From Pirellula sp. SH-Sr6A (GTDB taxonomy: Bacteria > Planctomycetota > Planctomycetia > Pirellulales > Pirellulaceae): a stretch of DNA of 64,000 nucleotides. Within the stretch, counting starts at the first letter, position 1. Every line of letters starts with the position of its first letter. Below are positions 15,609 through 25,497 of the stretch, piece after piece. The translations under genes were made by a program, and so were the position numbers. The stretch spans positions 3,949,988 to 4,013,987 of the forward strand of contig NZ_CP011272.1 of NCBI RefSeq assembly GCF_001610875.1. The letters are read 5' to 3'. The notes below the pieces were generated by a model that did no database searches, had not been told where the DNA came from, and saw nothing but the letters and a program-made list of their open reading frames with translations.

Positions 15609-17627
15609 ATGCGAATCCTTTTGGCAACACTCCCGGCCCGCTTCTTACGCGGAGCCGGTTACGCATCGATGGTCGCATACGTGGCAGCTAGCTGTCTCGT
15701 GTTCGCTCCCTGCGTCGCTCGCTCCCAGGAACTTCGGCCTCTGGCTTACAACCATCCAGGCCTGACCGTCGACCTGGGAGTCGGCCTTTGGGCTTGGCCT
15801 GTCCCCTGCGATGCCGACGGGGATGGCGATCTCGATTTGCTGGTATCCTGCCCCGACAAACCCTCGAACGGGGTCTGGTATTTCGAAAACAAACAGGGAG
15901 ATACCTCGGTCCACAAACGACCTGTATTCGAACCAGCCAAACGCATCAGCGCCACCGTGCATTACGTGATGCCGAGCTATGTCGGGGATCAAGTTCGAGT
16001 TCTCTCCGCAGGCTGGGAATATCCTGAATTCCTGACAAAGGGGACGGACGTCAAAATCAAACTCCCCATCGATCCCAAATTCCATCAACCGCGTGGAGGA
16101 CAAACAAAAGGCCCCAAGATTCGACACAACCAATGGCGTTATGTCGACTTCGATGGCGATGGCGCTCTGGACCTCTCGGTAGGGATCGAAGACTGGAGCT
16201 ATTACGGCTGGGACGACGCCTACGATACCAACGGAAATTGGATCAACGGACCTCTCCACGGATGGATCTATATCTTTCGCAATGCAGGCACCGACCAAGT
16301 ACCCGACTACGAAGAACCGTTCTTGATCGAAGCGGATGGGAAGCGACTTGATGTATTCGGTTGTCCTTCCCAGAACTTCGTCGACTTCGACTCCGATGGA
16401 GACTTGGACCTGCTTTGCGGGGAGTTCCTCGATCGGTTCACGTACTTCGAGAATGTCGGTTCCCGACAGCAACCCAAGTACGCTGCGGGCCAACGCATTA
16501 CCACGCCGGAGGGAGCCCCCGTTGCGATGGATCTCGAAATGATCGTTCCCGTCGCAATCGATTGGGATCGGGACGGCGATGTAGACTTGATCGTAGGAGA
16601 TGAAGACGGACGTGTGGCGATCGTCGAGAATGTTGGAATACAAAATGGTGCACCGAAGTTCTTGCAACCCGATTACTTCCAACAGAAAGCGGACACGCTC
16701 AAATGCGGTGCCCTCGCAACCCCGTTCCCCTTCGATTGGGATAGCGACGGTGATTTAGATATCCTCTGCGGGAACACGGCTGGCTATATCGATTTTTTTG
16801 AGAACGCCAGTCCGCGAGATGGAAAAGAGCTTGTATGGAACGCTCCGAAGCGACTGGAAGTCGATGGAAAGCCGTTTCGAGTGATGGCCGGCCCGAATGG
16901 ATCGATTCAAGGACCGGCGGAAGCGAAATGGGGCTATACCACTTTGTCGGTTGCCGATTGGGACCACGATGGATTGGCCGACATTGTTTACAACTCCATT
17001 CTGGGACGCGTAGAATGGCTCAAAAACATAGGACAAAAAGGTGCGCCGAAGCTTGCGAAACCTCAGAGCATCGACGTGGAGTGGGAAGGGAAGCAACCTC
17101 CTCTGGCTTGGGGGTGGGTCCGTCCGCAAGGCAAAGCGATCCTCACCCAATGGCGAACGACACCGGTCGTATTTGATTTCAACGGAGATGGTCTGAGAGA
17201 CTTGGCGATGCTGGATCAGCAGGGCTATCTCGCATACTTTGAACGCGCCAAATCGGGCGGGGTACTGACCCTGAAATCACCGAAGAGGAACTTCATCGAT
17301 GCAGAGGGGCGGCCGCTGCAACTCAACGGTGGTACAGCGGGGAAGAGCGGACGGCGAAAACTTTGCGCGTCCGATTGGGACGGCGACGGAAAATTCGATT
17401 TGCTGCTCAACTCCTCCAATGCGGATCTGCTGGTGCAAGCGGAAAAGCGAAACGGGAAATGGGTGATGGAGCGAGTCGGAACGCTTGCGAAAAAGAATAT
17501 CGAAGGTCACGACGTTAGCCCAAGCGTCGCAGACTTTGACGGCGATGGCATCCCTGAATTCTTAGGAGGGGCCGAGGATGGCCGCCTCTACTGGATGCAA
17601 AACCCTCGTTCGCTCAAGAACGATTAA
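15609..17627 (+). CDS. secreted FG-GAP/VCBS repeat protein
   Basis: This 672-residue exported protein has a hydrophobic signal segment at residues ~16-38 (YVAASCLVFAPCVARSQE). It contains about nine calcium-loop-like motifs spaced along the chain: DADGDGDLDLL, DFDGDGALDLS, DFDSDGDLDLL, DWDRDGDVDLI, DWDSDGDLDIL, DWDHDGLADIV, DFNGDGLRDLA, DWDGDGKFDLL and DFDGDGIPEFL. These are typical of FG-GAP/VCBS beta-propeller repeats, here repeatedly paired with YFENVG-like strands. The protein probably binds Ca2+ and acts outside the cytoplasm in adhesion or polymer binding. Start ATG 15609 begins the signal peptide; the open frame extends further upstream but only overlaps the Nudix gene. Confidence 0.82.
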   Translation: MRILLATLPARFLRGAGYASMVAYVAASCLVFAPCVARSQELRPLAYNHPGLTVDLGVGLWAWPVPCDADGDGDLDLLVSCPDKPSNGVWYFENKQGDTSVHKRPVFEPAKRISATVHYVMPSYVGDQVRVLSAGWEYPEFLTKGTDVKIKLPIDPKFHQPRGGQTKGPKIRHNQWRYVDFDGDGALDLSVGIEDWSYYGWDDAYDTNGNWINGPLHGWIYIFRNAGTDQVPDYEEPFLIEADGKRLDVFGCPSQNFVDFDSDGDLDLLCGEFLDRFTYFENVGSRQQPKYAAGQRITTPEGAPVAMDLEMIVPVAIDWDRDGDVDLIVGDEDGRVAIVENVGIQNGAPKFLQPDYFQQKADTLKCGALATPFPFDWDSDGDLDILCGNTAGYIDFFENASPRDGKELVWNAPKRLEVDGKPFRVMAGPNGSIQGPAEAKWGYTTLSVADWDHDGLADIVYNSILGRVEWLKNIGQKGAPKLAKPQSIDVEWEGKQPPLAWGWVRPQGKAILTQWRTTPVVFDFNGDGLRDLAMLDQQGYLAYFERAKSGGVLTLKSPKRNFIDAEGRPLQLNGGTAGKSGRRKLCASDWDGDGKFDLLLNSSNADLLVQAEKRNGKWVMERVGTLAKKNIEGHDVSPSVADFDGDGIPEFLGGAEDGRLYWMQNPRSLKND

Positions 17628-17870
17628 TCGATTGCTTGGCCGCAAACGGTTTAGCTACGTCGCAGGCGAACTAGCATATCGGCTCGTTAAGATACCGGCT
17701 CGCTAGCGCACCTTTCCCATGCTGAAAGTAAAGACTTGCCGGTCCCCTATTCGACGCCCCAGGCGGATACCTGCCAGCCCGGTCAGCTACCGAGCTTCTT
17801 TGGCTCCGGATGTTAGAACACTCGAGTGGCCTGTGGCAATGGGCATGAATCGAAGATCACCGCGTTTTCG

Positions 17871-18031
17871 AATGAACATGGATGCGCAGGATGAACAGGA
17901 TGATGTTCAACAGTGCAAAATTGGACTGTCAGTCGTTTTTCCTGCAAAGCGATGATCACCTCTGTTATGGAACCGAACTTCAGATTTGACTGGCTTTGCA
18001 AATCCTGTGTATCCTGCTCATCCATGTTCAT
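17871..18031 (-). pseudogene. deleted copy of the GxxExxY element and gene
   Basis: This 161-bp remnant keeps both terminal inverted repeats (17871-17901 and 18002-18031) but has lost ~308 bp relative to the full copy at 18170-18638. Read on the minus strand it begins MNMDEQDTQDLQSQSNLKFG like the intact gene. It then lacks 25 codons in frame, including the whole GxxExxY motif, resumes at IALQEKRLTVQ, and jumps to the far repeat. One deletion end point lies between CGAT microhomologies. It can no longer encode the nuclease-like fold. A ~160-bp element with only ends and a short core resembles a MITE-type non-autonomous derivative. Confidence 0.8.
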
Positions 18032-18083
18032 GCTGTCCGATGATCAAGCTGCAAATTGGTTAAGCTGGAATTCTTCTTGGATG

Positions 18084-18149
18084 CTACAGAGCTTTTGGGA
18101 TCGGTGCAACGCATTGCATTGTAGTCCGCAACTCCGAGGCGATCGGAAG
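18084..18149 (-). pseudogene. fossil of the 3' end of a second peroxiredoxin-like gene
   Basis: Read on the minus strand these 66 bases encode LPIASELRTTMQCVAPIPKA, then Leu and stop. This corresponds to the last 21 codons of the gene at 18691-19692. Of seven differing codons, five are synonymous (TCG/TCC, TTG/CTG, CGG/CGC, ACT/ACC, CCA/CCG) and two are conservative. That pattern implies the copy diverged while still coding, so it is the tail of a diverged paralogue or homologous allele rather than a fresh duplication. Confidence 0.7.
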
Positions 18150-18169
18150 CGAAGATCACCGCGTTTTCG

Positions 18170-18638
18170 AATGAACATGGATGCGCAGGATGAACAGGAT
18201 AATGTCTACCGGTGCAAACTATTGCTTGCTTCGCGTAAACCGTTTGTATTCCAGCTTTGGACTACCGAAGTTGATCAGCAAGCCAACCTCAATTCCTGTC
18301 GCTTTCAAGTAGTTGATGATTTGGGCTTGGTGCTCTGGAGCAATAGTTTTGACAGCCTTGAGCTCGACAATGACTTTGGCCTCGACGAATAGGTCCGCAT
18401 AAAAGTCACCGACGATTTGGTTTCGAAAACGGACTTGGATGGGATGTTGACGTTGGACTGTCAGTCGTTTTTCCTGCAAAGCGATCGCGAGTGCTTTTTC
18501 GTAGACCGATTCCAGGAATCCAACACCCAACTCATTGATCACTTCGAATGCGCATCCGATGATCGCCTCTGTTATGGAACCGAACTTCAGATTTGACTGG
18601 CTTTGCAAATCCTGTGTATCCTGCTCATCCATGTTCAT
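18170..18638. mobile_element. GxxExxY-gene element with terminal inverted repeats
   Basis: A 469-bp segment is bounded by imperfect ~30-bp inverted repeats. The left end is 18170-18200 (AATGAACATGGATGCGCAGG, then ATGAACAGGAT). The right end is 18609-18638, which on the other strand reads ATGAACATGGATGAGCAGGA, then TACACAGGAT. Nearly the whole interior is the GxxExxY gene, whose start codon lies in the right repeat. No transposase is present, so if it moves it must use a factor supplied in trans. I saw no unambiguous target duplication. Confidence 0.6.
18219..18638 (-). CDS. GxxExxY family protein (PD-(D/E)xK nuclease-like)
   Basis: This 139-residue small protein has the family hallmark GFLESVY at residues 40-46 (Gly40, Glu43, Tyr46). 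A nuclease-like core follows with Asp82 in GDFYADLF and Glu92-x-Lys94 in VELKAV. The C-terminus QIINYLKATGIEVGLLINFG is typical of the family. GxxExxY proteins occur in several copies per genome in planctomycetes and other bacteria, and their function is not established. The N-terminal MNMDEQDTQD is encoded by the terminal inverted repeat, and no later Met exists near the fold, so translation must start inside the repeat. A deleted copy lies alongside. Confidence 0.85.
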   Translation of the reverse strand: MNMDEQDTQDLQSQSNLKFGSITEAIIGCAFEVINELGVGFLESVYEKALAIALQEKRLTVQRQHPIQVRFRNQIVGDFYADLFVEAKVIVELKAVKTIAPEHQAQIINYLKATGIEVGLLINFGSPKLEYKRFTRSKQ

Positions 18639-18690
18639 GCCGTCCGATGATCAAGCTGCAAATTGGTCATGCTGGGATTCTTCTAAGATG

Positions 18691-19692
18691 CTACAGAGCT
18701 TTCGGGATCGGTGCAGCGCATTGCAGTGTGGTGCGCAGCTCGGAGGCGATCGGAAGGGATGTGGTTGCATTGGCTGCCGGAAAGACTTGTACCGTTCTTC
18801 CTTGATCGACAATCGCCGCGCCACCCAATTGGAATCCATCCCCTGAAAGTCTTCCTACTCCATGTCCGCGAAGAATCGCCGCTTGAAAGCCTTTCCACCA
18901 AACTGCTGGTCCAAACAGCTGGGAAACCGTTCCTCGCTCTAACTGGTAGTGGCGATACAACACACAACCAGGATCCGAAATGTGAGTGGTGTCATGGAGC
19001 CCATGCGAGAGGAGCAACCGCTCACCTTCCTCGAGGGAGCTCATATGCACCACGACCGGCTCCAATCCCAACCCGCGGATTTCATTCAATCGAGTCGCCA
19101 AGACCGCCAATGTCTCGCGGCAGAAGGTGCAGCCTGCATGTCGAATGAAGACCAACAAGATCGGTTGATCGCGGGACAGCGAGTCGATCGATTTCCCATT
19201 GGACGATTGAGGGCGAGGAAGAATCGCGTCGGCCGCTTGTTCCAGACTACCTCGCGTCACGCTGGGAATGCGACTGGCTGGATCGCTGTGAATCTTGAAC
19301 ACACCATAAAGAATGGCGGCAAACGGCAACCACCAAATCAAATCATTTGTCAGAATCGTGGCACCCCACGACCAAGGCAACTCGCCTCGCAATGCGGCCC
19401 CTAAGAATCCAATCGGACCAAAAATCTTTCCAAGGAACCCGACCAAGACGATCGGCCAATGACGCAGCACATTGGATGAAGCGATCCAATAACCGATCCC
19501 ATACACACCGACGATCATCCCCACCGCCTGCCAAATTCCAGGATGATTCAAACGAGCTACACCCGTCCAATCAAACAAATGGTGTGGAAACAGGATCACC
19601 CAAGTCCCCCAAACCAAATTGTAGATGGCCGCGGCGCGCAGTATCCATTGTGGCCATTGCCACTGCCGGGATCGGTCGCTTGTCGTGTCCAT
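18691..19692 (-). CDS. membrane-anchored peroxiredoxin-like protein (AhpC/TSA type)
   Basis: This 333-residue two-domain protein has about four hydrophobic helices at residues ~18-130 (IYNLVWGTWVILFP, VGMIVGVYGIGYW, VLVGFLGKIFGPIGFLG, IWWLPFAAILYGVF). It then has a thioredoxin-fold domain (~170-330) with ILLVFIRHAGCTFCRE, a CxxC-like site as in PRXL2/AhpC-TSA proteins. It is expected to reduce peroxides or disulfides with the active domain tethered to the membrane. The fusion is unusual; the soluble domain usually stands alone. Its last 22 codons have a diverged copy at 18084-18149. It is divergent from the PSD1 cytochrome gene, with a 155-nt shared upstream region. Confidence 0.75.
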   Translation of the reverse strand: MDTTSDRSRQWQWPQWILRAAAIYNLVWGTWVILFPHHLFDWTGVARLNHPGIWQAVGMIVGVYGIGYWIASSNVLRHWPIVLVGFLGKIFGPIGFLGAALRGELPWSWGATILTNDLIWWLPFAAILYGVFKIHSDPASRIPSVTRGSLEQAADAILPRPQSSNGKSIDSLSRDQPILLVFIRHAGCTFCRETLAVLATRLNEIRGLGLEPVVVHMSSLEEGERLLLSHGLHDTTHISDPGCVLYRHYQLERGTVSQLFGPAVWWKGFQAAILRGHGVGRLSGDGFQLGGAAIVDQGRTVQVFPAANATTSLPIASELRTTLQCAAPIPKAL

Positions 19693-19847
19693 TCAACTGC
19701 TCTCTTTGGGTGTGGAGGAAGGAGTGCTCCCGCTCGAACCGCGTTCATCCGCGTGCGATTCACCGCGAGATAGACTATAGTAGAAGCGAGCGGTCGGCTA
19801 GCGCCGCGCCGTTTCCATCTCCCGCCTCGCTCTCCCACCCATCCCTC

Positions 19848-22544
19848 ATGCGTCTCATCGTGCGTGCTGTACCCCTCCCGCTTGCCCTGATGGTCGCGAG
19901 CTTGTTGTCCGCTCCTCTACCTTTGGCTGAGGCGGTCGACTACGAGAAGGACGTAAAGGCCCTGTTCGCCGAACGGTGTTTTGCTTGCCATGGCGTTCTC
20001 AAACAAGAAGCCGGGCTTCGCCTCGACACAGCCGCCTTCATGAAGACCGGTGGAGACAGTGGACCAGCCATCACACCTGGAGCTTCCCATAGTAGCTTGG
20101 TATGGACTCGCGTCTCGTCCACGGACCCAGATCTCCGAATGCCTCCCGAAGGAGAGCCTTTAAAAGCGAACCAGATTGCGGCTATCGAGAAGTGGATCCA
20201 ATCCGGTGCTCCCGCTCCGGAGCAGGAAGAGCCTGAACAGGATCCAGAACAGCATTGGTCCTTTCAAGCACCGGTGCGCCCCATGGTTCCGACCATCTCG
20301 CCCCCCACCGAAGAGACGCTACATCCCATCGACGCATTTTTGGCAGAGAAGCAGCAAATCGCTGGGGTTCAGTCCGTCAGCCCCCTCGACAGACGCCTGT
20401 GGCTTCGCCGAGTCTCACTCGATCTGACAGGTTTGCCACCCAGCGATGCCGACCAAAACGCTTTCCTCGAAGACCACTCCCCGGATGCGCGAGGCAAGGT
20501 CATTGATCGCTTGCTCGAAAGTCCTCAATACGGGGAACGCTGGGGACGCCATTGGATGGATATTTGGCGGTACAGCGATTGGTGGGGCCTCGGTGCAGAG
20601 GTGCGCAATTCGCAAAAACATATGTGGCATTGGCGCGATTGGATTATCGAGTCCCTGCAGCAGGACAAAGGCTATGACCAGATGATTCTGGAGATGCTCG
20701 CCGCCGACGAACTTTATCCCGAGGATGTGAGCCGATTGCGGGCAACAGGCTACTTAGCCCGCCAGTACTTCAAGTTCAACCGAACGACTTGGATGGACGA
20801 AACGATCGAACACACTTTCAAAGGAATGCTCGGTCTCACGGTCAACTGCTCCAAATGTCACGATCACAAGTACGATCCGATCACGCAACAGAACTACTAC
20901 GAGTTGCGCGCGATCTTTGAACCTTACCAAGTCCGCATGGACATAATCGGGGATGAGACGGATCTTCAAAACAATGGGATCCCACGCGCCTTCGACTGCA
21001 ATCTGGATGCCCCAACCTATCTTCATGTGCGAGGAGACGAACGGAACCCACAAACCGACCGACCGCTCGCACCCAATGTCCCCGGCTTTCTTTCTTCCAC
21101 CGCTCCGTTCGAGGTTCGAACGGTCCAGCTACCTGTTCGCGCCGTGCATCCGGGTGTTCGGGATGAGGTCGCAGCAGCCTATCGCAAACAAGCGATCCGA
21201 AAGAAAGAAAATGCAACAGCTGCTGTCGAGGGAATGAATAAAGAGGGCGAAACGAAATCCCCCCTGGAGCGGGAGATCCTTCTTTTAAAGAAATCGATCG
21301 CCGATCAAGAACTGCAATCCATCGACCTTCGGCATACCGCGGATCGCCTTCGCTACCTGGCTGAGACAATGGATGGTTCCCCGGATCAAGTCCTAGCGGA
21401 AGCCGCTCGCTCGGTGACCCAGTTGGCCGTCTACCGGGCCGAGTTGGCTTGCAAAGAACTGGATTGGCAAACGTCCCAAGAATCCGACAATAAGAAAAAG
21501 GAAGAACTTCAGAAGAAGCAGGAGACGGCCAACAAACAGCTAGACGAAGCGAGGAAGAAGCACGAATCGCCAGGCACCGACTACCCGAGCTTGGTCGGAT
21601 CCGAAAAGACCGCGGAGTCCAATATCGAAAGCGAGGAGTCCCGAAAGAAACCGTTTCCAAAACAATCGACCGGCCGCCGCTCGGCGCTGGCGCGATGGAT
21701 CGCGAGCGACAAGAATCCGCTTACGGCGAGGGTGGCAGTCAATCACCTTTGGGCGAGGCACTTCGGTGCACCACTTGTTCCGACCGTTTTTGACTTTGGT
21801 CGCAAGGGATCGCCTCCAACGCACCCGGAGTTACTGGACTGGCTCGCGGTCGAATTCATGGAAAGCGGTTGGAGTATGAAGCACATGCACCGCCTCATGC
21901 TCACGTCCTCACTTTACGCGCGAACGTCATCTTCGAAGGGAGCGACCGAGGAGACATTGCGATCGGATCGCGAAAACCGATTGTATTGGCGAATGAATCC
22001 TATCCGGATGGAATCGCAGGTCCTTCGCGATAGTTTGCTCGCGCTCGCAGAGGAACTCGATATGCGAACGGGAGGACCCTCGGTTCCCGTGAGCGATGCG
22101 ATGTCCAAACGACGGAGCCTCTACTACTTCCACTCGAAGAACGAGCATAACCAACTCCTATCGGTCTTCGACGATGCGAATGTACTGGACTGCTATCGAC
22201 GGGCCACGTCCATCGTACCGCAGCAAGCTTTGGCACTGGAGAATAGCCAATTAGCCCAGGAATTAGCGATCAAGATTGCGCAGCGAATCGGGGCAACCTC
22301 CCCCAATTCCAATATTCCTGATGGCGATTTCGTGGTGCTCGCATTTCGCAAACTGCTGGGTTATGAACCCAACCCGCAAGAGATCGAACGTTCGATCCGT
22401 TTCTTGGAGTCCCTGCGGCAGGCAATGCCGGTGAATCAGGATGCTGCACCGGATGTGGCCTCCCAGAAAAGCGATCCGCTTCCTCCCCAAGCCGCCTTCC
22501 TTTTAGCGCTCCTCAATCACAATGACTTCATCACGATTCGATAA
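19848..22544 (+). CDS. PSD1 domain-containing cytochrome c protein (DUF1549/DUF1553)
   Basis: This 898-residue exported protein has a signal peptide at residues 1-29 ([20 protein letters not shown]). A planctomycete cytochrome c-type haem site, CFACH, is at residues 44-48, and [13 protein letters not shown] follows as the C-type signature. DUF1549 lies at ~110-330 ([38 protein letters not shown]). A charged coiled-coil-like insert spans ~460-570. DUF1553 lies at ~600-880 ([32 protein letters not shown]). Start ATG 19848 begins the signal peptide. The last 23 nt overlap the DUF1501 gene, the usual planctomycete pairing. A role in extracellular redox or polysaccharide degradation is often suggested but not proven. 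Confidence 0.88.
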   Translation: MRLIVRAVPLPLALMVASLLSAPLPLAEAVDYEKDVKALFAERCFACHGVLKQEAGLRLDTAAFMKTGGDSGPAITPGASHSSLVWTRVSSTDPDLRMPPEGEPLKANQIAAIEKWIQSGAPAPEQEEPEQDPEQHWSFQAPVRPMVPTISPPTEETLHPIDAFLAEKQQIAGVQSVSPLDRRLWLRRVSLDLTGLPPSDADQNAFLEDHSPDARGKVIDRLLESPQYGERWGRHWMDIWRYSDWWGLGAEVRNSQKHMWHWRDWIIESLQQDKGYDQMILEMLAADELYPEDVSRLRATGYLARQYFKFNRTTWMDETIEHTFKGMLGLTVNCSKCHDHKYDPITQQNYYELRAIFEPYQVRMDIIGDETDLQNNGIPRAFDCNLDAPTYLHVRGDERNPQTDRPLAPNVPGFLSSTAPFEVRTVQLPVRAVHPGVRDEVAAAYRKQAIRKKENATAAVEGMNKEGETKSPLEREILLLKKSIADQELQSIDLRHTADRLRYLAETMDGSPDQVLAEAARSVTQLAVYRAELACKELDWQTSQESDNKKKEELQKKQETANKQLDEARKKHESPGTDYPSLVGSEKTAESNIESEESRKKPFPKQSTGRRSALARWIASDKNPLTARVAVNHLWARHFGAPLVPTVFDFGRKGSPPTHPELLDWLAVEFMESGWSMKHMHRLMLTSSLYARTSSSKGATEETLRSDRENRLYWRMNPIRMESQVLRDSLLALAEELDMRTGGPSVPVSDAMSKRRSLYYFHSKNEHNQLLSVFDDANVLDCYRRATSIVPQQALALENSQLAQELAIKIAQRIGATSPNSNIPDGDFVVLAFRKLLGYEPNPQEIERSIRFLESLRQAMPVNQDAAPDVASQKSDPLPPQAAFLLALLNHNDFITIR

Positions 22545-24000
22545 TCGCCTCGTCGTCCCACAGGGGCGACGTGCCTTCCTATCCGATCTCGGGATGGGAT
22601 TCACCGGTCTGGCGCTCGGAGCCATGTTAGCGGGCGAACGCACCGTGCATGGGGCTCTTTCCGATGGCGTTTGGGTCCCTCCCGATGGCAAACCACACTT
22701 TGCACCGAAAGCGAAAAGTGTCATTTGGCTCTTCATGAACGGCGGGGTATCCCACATGGAGTCGTTTGATCCGAAGCCCATGCTCACCCAGTATGCGGAC
22801 AAAACGATCGGCGAAACACCTTTTGCGGATGTCCAGAATCCGGAAAAGCTCAAACTAGCCCGCGTCACCGTCATCAACGACGCGAACGGCCAACAGAGGA
22901 ACAAGATCTATCCTCTGCAAGTCGGCTACAAGAAGTATGGAGAGTCAGGCATTGAATTGAGCGATTGGATACCGCACATCGGTAGCTGCGCCGACGATAT
23001 TGCCTTTGTGAGATCGATGTGGACCACCGACGACAACCATGGCGCGCAAACGCAATTCCATTCCGGCAGGCATATGCTCGATGGAGAGTTTCCCACGTTG
23101 GGAGCTTGGGTCCATTACGGGCTGGGGACCCTCAATGAAAACCTTCCGCAATTTCTTTCGATGGGAACTCGCGAATACTGGAATGCCAGAGATGGTCATT
23201 ACTTGGGCCCTGCGCATGATGCGATCCCCATCCGTGTTGATCCTGCCAATCCGCTTGACTACGGGACCAGTCATCGCGCGATGAAGGGAGACGCCCAGCG
23301 ACTCGGATTCGACTTGGTGCGCGATCTCAACGAATTGCGGTCAGTCGAGTACCCCGACGATCCGGTTTTGGAGGCCAGGATCCGTTCCTACGAGTTAGCC
23401 TTTCGCATGCAAGCCTCGATACCCGAGACATTGCGATTCTCGGACGAGAGCGAATCGACCCTCAGCATGTACGGCATCGACGCGCCTGAGACCAAGGAGT
23501 TTGGGATGCAGATGTTGGCTTGCCGACGTTTCGTCGAGCGCGGCGTGCGGTTCATCCAAGTTCAACATGGCGGGGGCGGCGCGGGGGCTTGGGATGCCCA
23601 TGGAGGGCTCAAATCCAATCACACGAAGAACTTTCAAGCGGTCGATAAGCCGATCGCCGGATTGCTCCAAGATCTCAAACAGCGAGGGCTACTCGAGAGC
23701 ACCATGGTTGTCTTTGCAACCGAGTTCGGGCGCACACCTGGGACGCAAGGTTCCGATGGCCGAGACCACCACATCTATGGATTCTCCGTTTGGATGGCAG
23801 GGGGCGGGATTCGCGGTGGAGTCGTTCACGGGTCCACCGACGAGCTTGGGTTCCACGCCGTCGAGGACCGCCACTACGTAACCGACATTCACGCGACCAT
23901 TCTCAAACAGCTAGGTTTGGATTCGAGAAAACTGGAGATCCCGGGACGGAAGCGATTGGACATCGATCACGGTGTCCCGATCGATGCTATTATTGCGTAG
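22522..24000 (+). CDS. DUF1501 domain-containing secreted protein
   Basis: This 492-residue protein has a twin-arginine-like N-terminus ([19 protein letters not shown]). It has the alkaline-phosphatase-superfamily-like DUF1501 pattern: [18 protein letters not shown], the central [19 protein letters not shown], and the late [15 protein letters not shown] with [18 protein letters not shown]. The gene overlaps the upstream PSD1 cytochrome gene by 23 nt, indicating cotranscription and probably a shared periplasmic function. The enzymatic activity of this family is not established. Confidence 0.88.
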   Translation: MTSSRFDNRLVVPQGRRAFLSDLGMGFTGLALGAMLAGERTVHGALSDGVWVPPDGKPHFAPKAKSVIWLFMNGGVSHMESFDPKPMLTQYADKTIGETPFADVQNPEKLKLARVTVINDANGQQRNKIYPLQVGYKKYGESGIELSDWIPHIGSCADDIAFVRSMWTTDDNHGAQTQFHSGRHMLDGEFPTLGAWVHYGLGTLNENLPQFLSMGTREYWNARDGHYLGPAHDAIPIRVDPANPLDYGTSHRAMKGDAQRLGFDLVRDLNELRSVEYPDDPVLEARIRSYELAFRMQASIPETLRFSDESESTLSMYGIDAPETKEFGMQMLACRRFVERGVRFIQVQHGGGGAGAWDAHGGLKSNHTKNFQAVDKPIAGLLQDLKQRGLLESTMVVFATEFGRTPGTQGSDGRDHHIYGFSVWMAGGGIRGGVVHGSTDELGFHAVEDRHYVTDIHATILKQLGLDSRKLEIPGRKRLDIDHGVPIDAIIA

Positions 24001-24063
24001 TTCATCGAGACGATTTAAGAAGTCTCACTACGTGCATGCAGATACCGCCTGACGAGTAAAGCT

Positions 24064-25419
24064 ATGGAACGATCGTCGAATCGGAACGCCCCGGATTTGG
24101 AGACGCTTGGGATCGTGACAACTCCTTGGGGTGGTGCAGGAAAGAAATGGATTTTGCCCCCTCGCGATCTGGGACGATGGCGGCATCTCGGGTGGTTGGC
24201 ATTCGTCCCTGGCTTGATTCTGCTTCCGTTTGTCTACAACATCTTTCGATTCTTCCAAGGGTTTGGGCTGCAGATCTTTGGCAATCCAAAGGGGAATGGT
24301 CCAGCCGGTTTGGTGGACTGGATTCCTCTCATTTTCGTGATTCCAATTGGGCTGGTATTCCTCGGGATTCTATGGCAGGTTCTTAAGGTTGTTTCAATCG
24401 GCGTTGGCGTTCTTTCGCAATCGACTCGAACCGAGATCGAGCTAGATGAAAAAGGTTTGGTCTGTCGCGAGGTCGTAGGCTGGAAGAAATTCCGACGCCA
24501 AGTGAAAGATCGCGAGACGCTGCGTTCCTTGGCAGTCGTAACCGGCGAAGAATGGGCCAAGCTGCGACGTCGGGTCTCGTCCGAAGGGGGAGCAACGGTC
24601 GTACCTCTCCCAGAGCATTTGCGATACATGTTGATTGCCAAAAGAAGCGACGCCGACATGTTTGTTGTTTCCTTTGCTTATTCCGCAGATATTCTTGGGG
24701 CATTAGCGCAGGACATGGAGCAACTATTGCGATTGGCTCCCGCTACCATCCGTGAGAAGGGTCTTGTGTCCATTGCTCCGATCTCGGAGGGTGGTGAAGA
24801 CGATGACGACGAAGCTTGGTCATCGCTCGAGGCGGGCACTCTCCCCACAAAACCTGAAGACTCCAAGGTCTCGCTCGAAAAACGTGAGGACGGTCTTACG
24901 ATCCAGATTCCCAGTCAAGGATTGTTGAAGGGGTCGAAAGGATTGTTTTTCTTTGCCATTCTCTGGACAGTATTCTCGACCTTTATGACCGTGATATTTG
25001 CGTTGGCGATGACCGGCGCGATACCTGGCAAAGTGGATGGCAGTCCCTTCATCGCGGTTTTGGTGATGAGCTTTTTCGAACTCATCGGCATCGTCATGCT
25101 GGTGGCATCGATTCACATGGGAACACGAACATCGACGATCGCGACCAGTTATGGAATGCTGTTTATTTCGACGACTTCCATCTTTGGGAAGAAAACTCGG
25201 CAATGGGAACGGGAGGGAATTTCTCGGATCGAGATTGCACCCAGCGGGATGTCCGTCAATGACCGAGCCGTCATGCAGCTAGCTGTCGTCGAGAAGGGGG
25301 AAAAAACGTTTGGGTGCCTTACGCAACTTAACGATGCGGAAATCGAATGGATCGCGTACGAACTCAATCAATCCTTGGAGCTTCTCCCGCCGCCGATTGC
25401 GACGCCACCTGTTTTGTAA
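24064..25419 (+). CDS. hypothetical membrane protein
   Basis: This 451-residue protein has two pairs of hydrophobic helices: LGWLAFVPGLILLPFVY and IPLIFVIPIGLVFLGILW in the first third, then FFFAILWTVFSTFMTVIFALAM and FIAVLVMSFFELIGIVMLVASI near residues 295-345. Each pair is followed by a soluble region with alternating strand-like sequence (STRTEIELDEKGLVCREVVG and TSTIATSYGMLFISTTSIFG). The layout suggests a duplicated membrane-plus-PH-like-domain plan, but I do not recognise the family. An acidic linker (EGGEDDDDEAW) joins the halves. It lies 63 nt after DUF1501 and may be in the same transcript. Confidence 0.65.
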   Translation: MERSSNRNAPDLETLGIVTTPWGGAGKKWILPPRDLGRWRHLGWLAFVPGLILLPFVYNIFRFFQGFGLQIFGNPKGNGPAGLVDWIPLIFVIPIGLVFLGILWQVLKVVSIGVGVLSQSTRTEIELDEKGLVCREVVGWKKFRRQVKDRETLRSLAVVTGEEWAKLRRRVSSEGGATVVPLPEHLRYMLIAKRSDADMFVVSFAYSADILGALAQDMEQLLRLAPATIREKGLVSIAPISEGGEDDDDEAWSSLEAGTLPTKPEDSKVSLEKREDGLTIQIPSQGLLKGSKGLFFFAILWTVFSTFMTVIFALAMTGAIPGKVDGSPFIAVLVMSFFELIGIVMLVASIHMGTRTSTIATSYGMLFISTTSIFGKKTRQWEREGISRIEIAPSGMSVNDRAVMQLAVVEKGEKTFGCLTQLNDAEIEWIAYELNQSLELLPPPIATPPVL

Positions 25420-25497
25420 CGTACTGACGGAACTTGCAGGACGGACGCCCGATCAGCGGCTGCCATCGACAAGGTCTTCATGCGAATCGCGACAAAT

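Larger units (their letters stand above)
17851..18149. repeat. degenerate tandem repeat unit 1
   Basis: The unit starts CGAAGATCACCGCGTTTTCG, holds a deleted inverted-repeat element (17871-18031) and ends GCGATCGGAAG. The same order recurs as unit 2 at 18150-18756. The right flank (18032-18149) matches 18639-18756 with scattered substitutions, so the duplication is old or derives from a related strain. The preceding 17628-17850 shows nothing recognisable. Confidence 0.8.
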
